From NCBI RefSeq assembly GCF_023656565.1, contig NZ_JAMOKG010000002.1:688030-752029 (forward strand): 64,000 nucleotides of DNA, read 5' to 3'. Numbering within the stretch: position 1 is the first letter of the stretch; the number at the start of each line of letters is the position of its first letter. The notes beneath the pieces are model-generated. The model was not told the DNA's origin and searched no databases. It worked only from the letters and a program-made list of their open reading frames with translations. The translations under genes and the position numbers were made by a program. The stretch comes from Flavobacterium tyrosinilyticum (GTDB lineage Bacteria; Bacteroidota; Bacteroidia; Flavobacteriales; Flavobacteriaceae). Shown here piece after piece: positions 32,587 through 42,289 of this stretch.

Positions 32587-33339
32587 TTATTTATTCCAGA
32601 TTTTCCATGCTTTTTCAGCTTGAAAAATAAGCATATCGTGACCATTTTTAATGATAGCGCCCATTTCTTTTGCTTTTCGTAAGAAAGTGGTTTCTGCTGG
32701 ATTATAGATTAAATCGTAAGCAATGTGTTTTTCTGTGAAATACTCGTATGGCAAATTCGGACAAGATTCAATATTCGGGCTTGTTCCAACTGGCGTACAG
32801 TTAATTATAATTTGAAAATTGTCAAAAGTAGTTGCATTAATCAAATCATAATCAATGATGTTTTCTTTTGCTTCTCGAGAAACAAAAGTGTACGGAATAT
32901 CCAATTCGTCCAAAGCAAAAGCAACACCTTTAGAAGCGCCTCCTGTTCCTAAAATAAGCGCTTTTTTATGATGTGGCTCTAATAGCGGCTTAAGAGACTT
33001 TTTGAATCCGTAATAATCGGTATTGTAGCCTTTTAATTTACCGTTTTTGGTAAATTTAATGGTATTAACAGCGCCAATTAGAGTGGCTTTTTTTGATAAT
33101 TTATCTAAGAATGGAATAACTTGTTCTTTGTACGGAATAGTAACATTTAAACCCTTTAAATCAGGATTGTTTTTAATTAATTCTGTAAAGTAATTAATTT
33201 CAGAAATGTCAAAATTCTCATAGCTGTTACCAGCAAAAACTTCATTGTTAAATTTTTCTGTAAAATAACCTTTTGAAAAAGAGTAGCTTATGTTGCGTCC
33301 TAATAATCCAAAACGTCTTCTTAATAAAATATCAACCAT
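32587..33339 (-). CDS. aroE: Shikimate dehydrogenase
   Basis: This enzyme reduces 3-dehydroshikimate to shikimate with NADPH in chorismate synthesis. The 250-residue product has the substrate-site residues K71 (NVTIPYK), N92 (GAVNT) and D108 (GYNTDYYGF), and the NADP loop GTGGAS near 131. The first ATG is taken because it lies 2 bases after the upstream TPR stop, a spacing that fits translational coupling. A slightly later start is possible, because RRRFGLLGRNISYSFS is the conserved beginning. Confidence 0.94.
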   Translation of the reverse strand: MVDILLRRRFGLLGRNISYSFSKGYFTEKFNNEVFAGNSYENFDISEINYFTELIKNNPDLKGLNVTIPYKEQVIPFLDKLSKKATLIGAVNTIKFTKNGKLKGYNTDYYGFKKSLKPLLEPHHKKALILGTGGASKGVAFALDELDIPYTFVSREAKENIIDYDLINATTFDNFQIIINCTPVGTSPNIESCPNLPYEYFTEKHIAYDLIYNPAETTFLRKAKEMGAIIKNGHDMLIFQAEKAWKIWNK

Positions 33340-33341
33340 TC

Positions 33342-34736
33342 TTATTTACGATGTTTTTCTATATAATTTTTTACTGTTTTTTTTGCCCAAACAACTGGGA
33401 ATAAATCTTCAATTAAGATGTAATTATCAAAATTTAGACGTAAGCCATTGCTTAAGTGAAATTTAGCTTTTGTATTATCTTGAATCATAAAATACAATCC
33501 AGCCAAACGATATTCGATTTCGTTTTCTTCAGGGAAATATTCTGAAGCTTGCAATAAAGTTTGAATAGCCGTTTCAAATTCTCCTAAAAACTGAAGAATA
33601 TCAACCCAGTACAACCAAGTGTCTAATGCATAATCTCCAAATTCAACCGCTTTTCTAAAACCAAATTCGGCTTCTTCAAAGAAATTCATTTGTTTGTTGA
33701 TTGTAGCATATCTTTTCCAATACAAACGATTCTGATTATCAATCGCTAAAGCTTTATTCACAAAAAATAATGCTTTTTGATAGTTCTTCTGGCGAAGATG
33801 AAAATCTGTAATCGCAATCCAACCTTTGTCTAAAAGCGGATCTTCATGTACAGTTTGGTTATAATATTGAATTGCTTTTGCTAAATTTCCAAGTTTTTCA
33901 TAACATTTTCCAATTCGAAGAAGCGCATACGAAGTTGCATCGTCCAATTCGATGGTTCTGTTATAACTTTCAATTGCTTCATTGTATTTTTTTAGACGCT
34001 CGTAAGCTTTTGCTTTTTCCATAAAAGCGCCTAAAAATTCATCATCAATCAGGGTTGCATAATCAAATGCGCGAATTGCTGCTTCATATTCTTTTATGCC
34101 ATAATGAAGGCGTCCAAGCTGATGCCAAGCGATTTCGCTGTATGGGTTTCTGTTGATATAATCGTTTAGATAAACAATAGCTTCTTGATTTTGGTCTAAA
34201 AACTCAAAGCAATATACTACGTTATAAAGAGCAGATTGATCTTCTAAGTCTTCTTCAAGACATTTGATAAAACTCTCCTTTGCAAGTTCAAGATTATCCA
34301 TAAAAAGATATTCCATTCCGATCAAATTGTACACATCAGCATAATCATCAGTGTATTGAAGTGCGATTTTTAACAGTTCAACCGCTTTTTCGTGCTGATC
34401 TCTTTTTGAGCAGATATTGGCTTTCTGGATATAGATTTCCTCGTTGTTGGGTTCAATTGCGTATAACTCATTCAAAAGCTTTTCAGCAATGTCGAGTTTG
34501 TCATCATAAACCAGCATTTCTACTTGTACTAACTTTAAGCCTGTAGATTTCGGGTGCTGGTCTAATGCAAGTTTTAAGGCCTTTTTTGCTAAATTAGCCT
34601 TACCTATGTCTAAATAATGAAGAATGATTTCCTCGAATTCTTCAGAATCAAAAAAGAGCACTTTGTTAGTTTTTAACATCGACTCAAATTTGGATAGGGA
34701 TAGGTTATAATCTTCTTCTTCGTTGCTTAATTGCAT
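33342..34736 (-). CDS. Cytoplasmic TPR-repeat protein
   Basis: This 464-residue protein has no signal peptide and consists almost wholly of TPR units (YADVYNLIGMEYLFMDNLEL, SYALLRIGKCYEKLGNLAKA and others), about a dozen in all. It starts with an acidic stretch (LSNEEEDYNLSLSKFES). It sits upstream of aroE with a 2-base gap, so the two are one operon. This TPR-aroE pairing is one I associate with flavobacteria, but the functional reason is not known. Confidence 0.88.
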   Translation of the reverse strand: MQLSNEEEDYNLSLSKFESMLKTNKVLFFDSEEFEEIILHYLDIGKANLAKKALKLALDQHPKSTGLKLVQVEMLVYDDKLDIAEKLLNELYAIEPNNEEIYIQKANICSKRDQHEKAVELLKIALQYTDDYADVYNLIGMEYLFMDNLELAKESFIKCLEEDLEDQSALYNVVYCFEFLDQNQEAIVYLNDYINRNPYSEIAWHQLGRLHYGIKEYEAAIRAFDYATLIDDEFLGAFMEKAKAYERLKKYNEAIESYNRTIELDDATSYALLRIGKCYEKLGNLAKAIQYYNQTVHEDPLLDKGWIAITDFHLRQKNYQKALFFVNKALAIDNQNRLYWKRYATINKQMNFFEEAEFGFRKAVEFGDYALDTWLYWVDILQFLGEFETAIQTLLQASEYFPEENEIEYRLAGLYFMIQDNTKAKFHLSNGLRLNFDNYILIEDLFPVVWAKKTVKNYIEKHRK

Positions 34737-35000
34737 ACTTCGTATATTTGAAATTAGCCTGTTATAAATTTAGGCAACCATATAATCGCTGTAAGGATAA
34801 GAAATTAATTGTTTTGAACAATTTAATTAACAATATATGGCGTTTTTTATTCTATTTTGGGAAGAAATCTCCTTTGTTGTAAAGGGATTAGCTTCGGTTT
34901 TGTCATTTTTTTATTGGTATCGGAAGACTTTTTTGAAATAGAAATGGAGCTTTAATTTCTGTCAGTTTTATTAAAACAGCGCTCCAAATAGTTTTGTATT

Positions 35001-36194
35001 TTAGTTATTGCTCTTCTTCATTATTTCGTCCATCACGTCTAAAATAATGGCACAACCTTCTCTAATTTCTTCTTCAGAAATAGTCAAAGGAGGTGTAATT
35101 CGTATCGCGCATCCTTCAAATAAAAGCCAGAATAAAATAAGTCCTCTGTCTTGACAGGTTAAAATGACTTCGTTTGTAATATCTGCCGATTCTGTCATAG
35201 CGGCAAGCATTAATCCTTTTCCTCTAACTTCTTTAATCAAAGGATGTACCAAAAGCGATCTGAAGAGTTTTTCCTTCTCCAGCGTTTCTGCCATTAAATT
35301 TGTTTCAGTTAATTCTTGCAAAGTAGCCAAGCAAGCTGACGCAATGACAGGGTGACCTCCAAAAGTGGTAATATGTCCTAGTTTTGGATTTTCTGTAAAA
35401 AGGTCCATTTTTTCGGCAGAAGCAGTAAAAGCACCAACTGGCATTCCGCCGCCCATTCCTTTACCCATAACCACAATATCTGGAATAACATCATAATTTT
35501 GAAAGCCAAAAAGTTTTCCTGTTCTTCCAAAACCGGGCTGGATTTCGTCAACAATCATTAAAGCTCCAACTTCATCACAGCGTTTACGGACTTTTTGAAG
35601 GAAATTATTTTCTGGCTGAATAAAACCGGCGCCTCCTTGAATGGTTTCTAAAAGAATGGCTGCCGTTCTTGTAGTTATTTTTTGCAGATCTTCTTCGTTA
35701 TTGAAAGTGATAAAATCAACATCTGGAAGCAAAGGTCTAAAAGCTTGTTTTCTTTCTTCAAATCCCATAACGCTCATCGAACCCATGGTGTTTCCATGAT
35801 AAGCATTATGACATGAAATAAGCTGGCTGCGTCCTGTAACTCGTTTTGCTAATTTTAGCGAACCTTCGATTGCTTCTGTACCAGAATTGACCAAATAGGT
35901 TTTATTTAAAGATTCTGGAAGGAGAGAAGCCATTAATTTGCAATATTGAACGGCTGGACTCTGAGAGTATTCTCCGTAAACCATTACATGCGAATATTTA
36001 TCTAATTGATCTTTTATCGCCTGATTTACTCGCGGATGCTGATGTCCTAAAGTACACGCCGAAACTCCAGCAACAAAATCTAAATATTTTTTATCGTTTG
36101 TGTCGTATATGTAAGAGCCAATGGCATGCGAAACTTCCATACCGAGTGGGTAAGGGGAGGTTTGCGCTTGGTATTTTATAAAATCTGGATTCAT
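35001..36194 (-). CDS. Class III aminotransferase
   Basis: This PLP enzyme of 397 residues belongs to the acetylornithine/ornithine/4-aminobutyrate aminotransferase group. The Schiff-base lysine is K245 (IVVMGKGMGGG), D216 lies in MIVDEIQPGFGRTG, and NSGTEAIEGSLKLA near 103 is the phosphate-binding motif. It transfers amino groups between an omega-amino substrate and 2-oxoglutarate. The exact substrate cannot be read from the sequence, and no arginine-synthesis genes are close. An octanucleotide CTAAG array lies within 6 bases upstream of the start. Confidence 0.88.
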   Translation of the reverse strand: MNPDFIKYQAQTSPYPLGMEVSHAIGSYIYDTNDKKYLDFVAGVSACTLGHQHPRVNQAIKDQLDKYSHVMVYGEYSQSPAVQYCKLMASLLPESLNKTYLVNSGTEAIEGSLKLAKRVTGRSQLISCHNAYHGNTMGSMSVMGFEERKQAFRPLLPDVDFITFNNEEDLQKITTRTAAILLETIQGGAGFIQPENNFLQKVRKRCDEVGALMIVDEIQPGFGRTGKLFGFQNYDVIPDIVVMGKGMGGGMPVGAFTASAEKMDLFTENPKLGHITTFGGHPVIASACLATLQELTETNLMAETLEKEKLFRSLLVHPLIKEVRGKGLMLAAMTESADITNEVILTCQDRGLILFWLLFEGCAIRITPPLTISEEEIREGCAIILDVMDEIMKKSNN

Positions 36195-36199
36195 TTTTT

Positions 36200-36240
36200 T
36201 TAAGTTGCTAAGGTACTGAGATACTAAGATTCTAAGTTTT
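36200..36240. repeat. Octanucleotide CTAAG array next to a start codon
   Basis: CTAAGGTACTGAGATACTAA, then GATTCTAAGTTTT, repeat an 8-base unit. On the minus strand the array ends just before the aminotransferase ATG at 36194, so it would be in the 5' leader of the mRNA. The same placement is seen for coaD (61880) and the second DUF421 gene (62689). Confidence 0.7.
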
Positions 36241-36368
36241 TTTTATTTTACGCTTAGGTTAACTTTTTTTTAGAGGTTCAAAGTTGCAAAGGTCTTTTAA
36301 CTTTACGCTTCAGTTAACTTTGTGTTTTAAATTATCGTAAAAGTTTAAACTGTCACTGAGACTGAAAA

Positions 36369-38048
36369 CTACTTAATTTTAGGCTTCGGTTCCGCTTTGG
36401 CAGCTGGTTTCTTCTTGTCGTAATTCAAGGTTTCTTTCCTAATTTTCAGTGGAACGTTTTTGCCTTTTTCCTCTTGATCTTTTCCTTCTTTAATCAGTTT
36501 TTCATTGAGTTCGTTATCTTCGGCAGAAAAAATATCCTCTTTAGATTTGATTCTTTCATCGCCTCTCCATTTCATTCCTCGAAGTTTTCGAGCGTTTTCT
36601 GGAAGTTCATCTTCAGGAAAAATATCGCCATCCACTTTATTAAAGAAAGTAATGGTTTCGATCGCATTATTTTCCAATATCATATTGATTTTACTGCTGA
36701 CATTTTTATTGATTCCAATTAATTCGTTGGCATCATTTCTCATGTAATAAATGACTTCAGTATTTTTAATGACATCCACATCATGCAATTTTCCATCCCG
36801 GAATTTTCCAAACAAATTAATTCCCTTGACCTGATTGAAACCTGTTCCGAGCGTGTCCTTGGAGAGGACAAAAGTATTATTTAGCACTTTTAAAGAGTCA
36901 ATTTTCCTCGTTTTATTGTCGCCAATTAAGTGCATTACGTCGCCTGTAATTTGGTTGTCGCCATTCCAAAGAATCGGGTTTCCTATAAGTTTTGTCAAAG
37001 CGCTTTTAGAATCTGAGTGTATAGAATCGCACTTACCGCTCATATCTGTCTTGTAAAAACGGACATTGTTAAAAGCGCGCAGAATTCTTTCGCCTTCTTT
37101 ACCTGTTACCATTAATTTTTTTCCGTGAATGTAAACCGAATCATTCTCAACCAAATTGATGGCAACAGCTCTTTTGGTTACAAACATCGAGTCTTTGAGT
37201 TTGTAAAGCTCTGCGTAATGTCCTTTTACAATTCCTTTATTAATCGAATCGGTAATTTTTACGTTTCGTGTTGCCGATGCAAATTCAATATTTCGATTAT
37301 AATACAAACTATCGCCTTCTATAAGTCGGTCATCGTACTTAATGTAGGACCTTCGTAGAAAATGGGCTAAATTTTTCTTTGTATCGTAAAAACCTTTTTC
37401 GGTATAAATATAATTGGCTTTACTTGTAATGGTTGAAGGGCCAAGAAGATACGTATGTCCAGAATTGCTGTAATAATCCAAATGGTTTGATTTAATCACA
37501 TATTTCGGATTCGTAATCGTAACTTCAGTCAAGAACTGAAATTTCTTTTCTTTTACATAATACCTTCCAGATTTACTCACCAAAGTATTGTCTTTGTTTA
37601 GGATCGTACCTTTTGTATTATAAAATGCTTCTTGAACATTTCTGTCAAAATTAATAGTATCAGTTTGCAAAGTGGCATCTGGAGAAGTTAAAACTGCATT
37701 TCCTGTAGCAAAAGCTTTCTTTTCATTTCCGCTATACTCCGCATATTTACTATTCAAGAATAAAGTATCTCCTTGTACTAATTGTACATTTCCGAATGCT
37801 TTTAAATAATTTTCTTTTTGAAAAAAGTAAGCTTTGTTGCAAGTTAGCACAACGCCATCATGATTTACTTTTACATTTCCAGTAAGTAAAAGCGCATCAG
37901 GTACATTAACTTGATCCACGTCAGAAAAGTCGGCATTCTCGATGACAATTGTTTTCGGAGATTGAGCAGGTTTTTTTGCTTGCGCGAAAGTGAATTGAAC
38001 GCTTAAAAAAGACAGACAAGTAAATATGAAAAAGAGTGATTTCTTCAA
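36369..38048 (-). CDS. OstA/LptA-like organic-solvent-tolerance protein
   Basis: This 559-residue exported protein has a signal peptide (residues 1-22, ending FAQ). Its long beta-type repeats (GNVKVNHDGVVLTCNKAYFF, NYLKAFGNVQLVQGDTLFL, KKAFATGNAVLTSPDATLQT) match the LptA/OstA jelly-roll, which carries lipopolysaccharide through the periplasm. It is far longer than LptA (about 180 residues) and has a Lys/Glu-rich tail from about 490. Bacteroidota OstA-like proteins of this size are known, but their exact role is not. It lies downstream of the aminotransferase with no clear terminator. Confidence 0.85.
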   Translation of the reverse strand: MKKSLFFIFTCLSFLSVQFTFAQAKKPAQSPKTIVIENADFSDVDQVNVPDALLLTGNVKVNHDGVVLTCNKAYFFQKENYLKAFGNVQLVQGDTLFLNSKYAEYSGNEKKAFATGNAVLTSPDATLQTDTINFDRNVQEAFYNTKGTILNKDNTLVSKSGRYYVKEKKFQFLTEVTITNPKYVIKSNHLDYYSNSGHTYLLGPSTITSKANYIYTEKGFYDTKKNLAHFLRRSYIKYDDRLIEGDSLYYNRNIEFASATRNVKITDSINKGIVKGHYAELYKLKDSMFVTKRAVAINLVENDSVYIHGKKLMVTGKEGERILRAFNNVRFYKTDMSGKCDSIHSDSKSALTKLIGNPILWNGDNQITGDVMHLIGDNKTRKIDSLKVLNNTFVLSKDTLGTGFNQVKGINLFGKFRDGKLHDVDVIKNTEVIYYMRNDANELIGINKNVSSKINMILENNAIETITFFNKVDGDIFPEDELPENARKLRGMKWRGDERIKSKEDIFSAEDNELNEKLIKEGKDQEEKGKNVPLKIRKETLNYDKKKPAAKAEPKPKIK

Positions 38049-38334
38049 CTGATTAAATTTTTGTCAAATTTATAAAAAAGGATAGAACCTGTGGCGGTTA
38101 TTAGCATTAATTTATAATTAGTCATTAACAGTCTAAAGTTGAATTTGGGCGTTATTTAATTTTTCAACAAAATAGCAAACTCTCACGTTGTAGTAGTTGT
38201 GTTTTCAGCTGAAAACGGTGTAAATTAGATAAATGGTTTTCGAAGTTTTAAAAAATGAGCTATTTTTAAAAAATTGTTTTCATGATTTTTAGAGATGAAA
38301 CCAAAGAGACAGCAGAAGAATAGCCCAAAAAAAT

Positions 38335-40206
38335 ATGATAAATAAAAAAATAATAGCAGTCGGAATTACATTAACGGTACTTTTTTCAGCCTGTAAAACA
38401 AAAGATTTAAAAATGAGTACTTCAAACGAAAATGCTACAACAGATAAAAAAGTTGTAGTCTATCAAGTATTTACACGCTTATTTGGAAATAAAAATACAA
38501 CCAATAAACCGTGGGGAACTATTGAGGAGAATGGTGTTGGAAAGTTTAATGATTTTACAGATAAAGCGCTTCATGAAATAAAAGATTTAGGGGTAACTTA
38601 CATTTGGTATACAGGAGTTCCGCATCATGCTTTAGTACGTGATTATACAGCGTACGGAATCTCAAATGATGATCCAGAAGTGGTAAAAGGTCGTGCTGGT
38701 TCTCCTTATGCCGTGAAAGATTATTATAATGTAAATCCAGATTTGGCCGTAAATCCTGCAAAGCGATTAGAAGAATTTGAAGCTTTAATAAAACGTACTC
38801 ATAATGCAAATCTGAAAGTATTAATTGATATTGTTCCCAATCATATCGCGAGAAAATATGAAGGAAAATCGAATCCAGAAGGGGTGAAGGATTTTGGAGC
38901 AGATGATGATGTTACGGTTGAATACAAAAGAGATAACAATTTCTATTATATTCCAAAGCAGCATTTTGAAATTCCTGACGGAGATATTCCTTTAAACGGA
39001 GAGAAAAATCCAATGATTGATGGTTTTTTTGACGAAAATCCTGCAAAATGGACAGGTAATGGTTCTCGTAAAATTAAACCAGATCAAAACGACTGGTACG
39101 AAACGGTAAAGGTAAATTATGGAGTACGCCCAGATGGGACTAAGGATTTTCCTGAACTTCCTGCTGGTTTTTATCAGAAATCCTATCAGGAACATTTTGC
39201 TTTTTGGCAAGACAAAGAGGTTCCCGATTCTTGGAAAAAGTTTAGAGATATTGCGTTGTACTGGACAGCAAAAGGTGTTGACGGATTTCGTTATGATATG
39301 GCCGAAATGGTTCCGTATGAATTCTGGAGTTATATGAACTCTTCGATTAAAATGAAAAATCCGAATGCATTTTTGTTGGCTGAAGTTTATAATCCGAATG
39401 AATACCGAAATTATATTCGCTTAGGAAAAATGGATTATCTGTATGATAAAGTAGAAACGTACGATAAGTTGAAAGATGTTATTCGCGGAAAATCTTCGCC
39501 AGACGAATTAACCAAAATTCAAAACGGAATGTCAGATATCGAACATCATATGCTTCATTTTCTAGATAATCATGACGAACAGCGCTTAGCAAGTCCAGAA
39601 TTTGCAGGAACTCCAGAAAGAGGAAAGCCTTTAATGGTGGTTTCAGCAACAATCAGTACTTCGCCAACAATGATTTATTTTGGACAAGAAGTAGGAGAGG
39701 CAGGGAACGAAGATGCAGGTTTTGGAAAACGATCGAGAACCTCGATTTTTGATTATATCGGAGTTCCAAATCATCAGCGCTGGATGAATGACGGTAAATT
39801 TGATGGAGGGAAGCTTTCTGATTCAGAAAAAGAATTACGTGATTTTTATAAACGTTTGCTCAATTTTACAATCAAAAGTAGTGCTTTGATGGGAAGTTTT
39901 GAAGAGATTCAATCTGCAAATAGACAAAATAATGAAGGTTATGATGCGCTGTTGTATTCTTACGCACGTTGGTCGGAAAATCAAAAACTGATCGTAATTG
40001 CTAATTTTTCTTCTGACAAAGGAAATGAATTCAATTTAAAAGTTCCGTCATCGCTTATTTCAAAATGGAATTTAAAAGATGGAGAATATCAATTGAAAGA
40101 GCAACTGTATCAAAACAAAACATTTGTATTGAAAGTGCAAAATGGAGAAGGAGTGGCTAAAGTTTCCATTCAGCCTTCAGAATCTTTGATTTTGGAATTA
40201 AAATAA
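38335..40206 (+). CDS. Alpha-amylase family (GH13) lipoprotein
   Basis: This 623-residue enzyme has a lipobox in its signal peptide (TVLFSACKTKD, Cys20), which places it on the cell envelope, like SusG-type amylases. The GH13 catalytic residues are all seen: nucleophile D321 (GVDGFRYDMAE), acid/base E350 (FLLAEVYNP) and D414 (FLDNHDEQRL). Region I is VLIDIVPNHIA. It should cleave alpha-glucans or oligosaccharides. No SusC/SusD pair is nearby, so it is not in a standard polysaccharide locus. It is convergent with the GH130 gene, with nested hairpins between them. Confidence 0.93.
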   Translation: MINKKIIAVGITLTVLFSACKTKDLKMSTSNENATTDKKVVVYQVFTRLFGNKNTTNKPWGTIEENGVGKFNDFTDKALHEIKDLGVTYIWYTGVPHHALVRDYTAYGISNDDPEVVKGRAGSPYAVKDYYNVNPDLAVNPAKRLEEFEALIKRTHNANLKVLIDIVPNHIARKYEGKSNPEGVKDFGADDDVTVEYKRDNNFYYIPKQHFEIPDGDIPLNGEKNPMIDGFFDENPAKWTGNGSRKIKPDQNDWYETVKVNYGVRPDGTKDFPELPAGFYQKSYQEHFAFWQDKEVPDSWKKFRDIALYWTAKGVDGFRYDMAEMVPYEFWSYMNSSIKMKNPNAFLLAEVYNPNEYRNYIRLGKMDYLYDKVETYDKLKDVIRGKSSPDELTKIQNGMSDIEHHMLHFLDNHDEQRLASPEFAGTPERGKPLMVVSATISTSPTMIYFGQEVGEAGNEDAGFGKRSRTSIFDYIGVPNHQRWMNDGKFDGGKLSDSEKELRDFYKRLLNFTIKSSALMGSFEEIQSANRQNNEGYDALLYSYARWSENQKLIVIANFSSDKGNEFNLKVPSSLISKWNLKDGEYQLKEQLYQNKTFVLKVQNGEGVAKVSIQPSESLILELK

Positions 40207-40230
40207 GCTAGCTCATCTTTTGAGTTGATT

Positions 40231-40366
40231 TTTAACACATAGAAACATAGCTTAGAAAACTTGAAAAAGGCGTTTCACTAGTTTAAATGCACATAGTCTA
40301 TGTGTGGAAACTAGTTTCTTTCCTATTCTTTTTTTTAGTATAAAATCTATGTTTCTATGTGTTAAA
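40231..40366. repeat. Nested inverted repeats between GH13 and GH130
   Basis: The outer arms are TTTAACACATAGAAACATAG (40231-40250) and its exact reverse complement at 40347-40366. Inside, CACATAG / CTATGTG and CTAGTTT / AAACTAG pair around 40276-40320. The unit can serve as terminator for both convergent genes, but the complexity suggests a repeat element. It fills the 173-base gap. Confidence 0.75.
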
Positions 40367-40379
40367 TATTTTTTTGTTT

Positions 40380-41438
40380 TTAAACCTTTTTAAGCAATGA
40401 AAGAATCTCTTTAATAGAAAATGTTGCGCCGCAGACAAATTCATCAGAAGCACCGTAATAAACGGTTAATGTATCGCCATCTGGATCAAGAATATGACCG
40501 TTTGTGAAAACGACATTTCCAAAGAAACCGCTTAATTCGTAACTTGTTTTAGGAAACATAATAGGAGTTTCGGTTCTCGAAATAACTTTCGTAGGATCTT
40601 GTAAATCCAATAAAAAAGCACCTAAAGAATATTGATGAAATTCGTTGGCTCCATGATAAATTTCTAGCCAGCCTAATTCTGTTTTTATCGGTGCGGCTCC
40701 AGCGCCAACTCTTTTGCTGTCCCAACTATCTTTTCTGGTTTTGATAATGCATTTATGATTTCCCCAATGAATTCCATCTGGAGAAGAAGCAATCCAAATG
40801 TAGTTTCCGCCAATATCTACACTGCTAGGACGATGCAAGGCATAAAACAAGCCATTTATTTTTTCTTCAAAAATGGCACAGTCTTTATTGTGGGGAGGAA
40901 ATATCAGACCATGTTTTTCAAAATTCTTCCAATCGGTTGTAGTTCTTAAGCCAACGCCCACGCCGTTAGGAGAGACTGATGTAAAAGTGAGGTAATATTT
41001 TCCTTCAATGAGAGAAACCCTATAATCTTCAATTCCAAAAGTTTCTAGTGTCCCTTCGCCAACCAAATGCGGATAATCTTCGGGCTCATAAAACTGTTTT
41101 CCGTCTTCGCTGCACAATAATCGAATGTGAGATAAGGTGGTTAAGTAATCAATGCCTTGATAGTTAATTACGCGTGCATCTGTTGCGATAAGTTCAGGAT
41201 GATCTTTTAAAATTTCAATAATCTGAATTGTGCCAACCTCTGTTAATATCGGAAAAGAAATAGTGTTTTCAATTTGTTTTGGTCTTTCGGCAACACGCAC
41301 CGCTAGCCAGATTTTGTTTTGAAACCGAAACACGCCCGGATTCAATAGACAGGTAATTTCTAGACCTTCTCTACTAGGCGGTATATCTGATGGAGATAAT
41401 ATGGGGTTTTCGGTAAAACGATTGGCAATATCTTTCAT
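40380..41438 (-). CDS. Glycoside hydrolase family 130, beta-mannoside phosphorylase-like
   Basis: From the ATG at 41438 (MKDIANRFTENPILSPSDIP) the protein has 352 residues; 54 bases of further open frame upstream run into the sod terminator and are rejected. It is a single five-bladed propeller-type GH130 enzyme: GIEDYRVSLIEGKYYLTFT carries the general-acid Asp, and TRPSSVDIG-like HRPSSVDIGGNYIWIASS follows. GH130 members cleave beta-mannosyl linkages, mostly by phosphorolysis. There is no signal peptide, so it is cytoplasmic. Its convergent neighbour is a GH13 amylase. Confidence 0.88.
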   Translation of the reverse strand: MKDIANRFTENPILSPSDIPPSREGLEITCLLNPGVFRFQNKIWLAVRVAERPKQIENTISFPILTEVGTIQIIEILKDHPELIATDARVINYQGIDYLTTLSHIRLLCSEDGKQFYEPEDYPHLVGEGTLETFGIEDYRVSLIEGKYYLTFTSVSPNGVGVGLRTTTDWKNFEKHGLIFPPHNKDCAIFEEKINGLFYALHRPSSVDIGGNYIWIASSPDGIHWGNHKCIIKTRKDSWDSKRVGAGAAPIKTELGWLEIYHGANEFHQYSLGAFLLDLQDPTKVISRTETPIMFPKTSYELSGFFGNVVFTNGHILDPDGDTLTVYYGASDEFVCGATFSIKEILSLLKKV

Positions 41439-41466
41439 GATCTTCGTTTGAGTACCTAAAAGGTAT

Positions 41467-41503
41467 AAAAAAAAGCTGATACTTAATTGCATCAGCTTTT
41501 TTT
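41467..41503 (-). terminator. Terminator between sod and GH130
   Basis: AAAAAAAGCTGATGCAATTA and TATCAGCTTTTTTTT form a stem followed by T's. It abuts the sod stop codon at 41504, so the lipid/sod operon probably ends here. Confidence 0.85.
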
Positions 41504-42283
41504 CTATACTTTTTTAACCTTTTTGAGTGCTTCAACGTAATATTCGTTCACTTTTTCCCAATTGATATGTTGGTAAAAAGCATCAATATAACTGCCTTTT
41601 CGGTTTTGATAATCTAAATAGTAAGCATGTTCCCAAAGATCAATTCCCATAATTGGAGTTCCTGGAATCAAGGCGTTTTTCATTAACGGATTATCTTGAT
41701 TATCAGTTGTCGTGATTTGCAATTTACCATATCGGTCTACAACCAGCCAAACCCATCCAGAACCAAACTGCTTTTCAGACTGTGCTTTAAATTGATTGGT
41801 CAGATTATTAAAAGAACCAAATTCTTTATTGATAGAACCTGCAAGCGTATCTTTTGGGGTCTGCTCTTTCGGTGTCAGAATATTAAAATAAAGCGTATGA
41901 TTATAATATCCTCCAGCATTTTGACGGAGTTTTAAATTCGTAAGAGGCATTTTTTTTAAAATGTCTTCAAGAGGCATGTTTTCAAACTCAGTCGAGACAA
42001 TCTCTTTATTAAAAGCATTGGTATACGATAAGTAATGTTTAGAATAATGTGTTTCTAAAGTTAAGGTTCTAATATCAGGAGCAAGAGCGTCATAATTAAA
42101 TGGCAGTTTCGTCATTTCAAAAGAGCCTGGATCGGCTTTAACATCATTTGGCGAACCAATAGTAATTTTTTCTTCTTTTGTTGGAAGAGGAACTTCAACT
42201 ACTTCTGTCAGTTTATCTTCTTTACAAGAAAATAATAGTAAAAATGAAGTTAAAGTGCTTAAAATAACAACGTTTTTCTTCAT
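41504..42283 (-). CDS. sod: Lipoprotein Fe/Mn superoxide dismutase
   Basis: This 259-residue enzyme converts superoxide to hydrogen peroxide and oxygen. It carries an N-terminal lipobox (TSFLLLFSCKEDK, Cys20) and a linker of about 35 residues before the SOD domain. Metal ligands visible are H79 (LETHYSKHYLSY), the His of GGYYNHTLYFN, and the Asp and His of GIDLWEHAYYLDYQ. Most Fe/Mn SODs are cytoplasmic, so a lipid-anchored form suggests defence at the envelope. It ends the cluster and lies 6 bases downstream of the ACBP gene, so it is probably in the same operon. Confidence 0.92.
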   Translation of the reverse strand: MKKNVVILSTLTSFLLLFSCKEDKLTEVVEVPLPTKEEKITIGSPNDVKADPGSFEMTKLPFNYDALAPDIRTLTLETHYSKHYLSYTNAFNKEIVSTEFENMPLEDILKKMPLTNLKLRQNAGGYYNHTLYFNILTPKEQTPKDTLAGSINKEFGSFNNLTNQFKAQSEKQFGSGWVWLVVDRYGKLQITTTDNQDNPLMKNALIPGTPIMGIDLWEHAYYLDYQNRKGSYIDAFYQHINWEKVNEYYVEALKKVKKV

Positions 42284-42289
42284 AATGTT

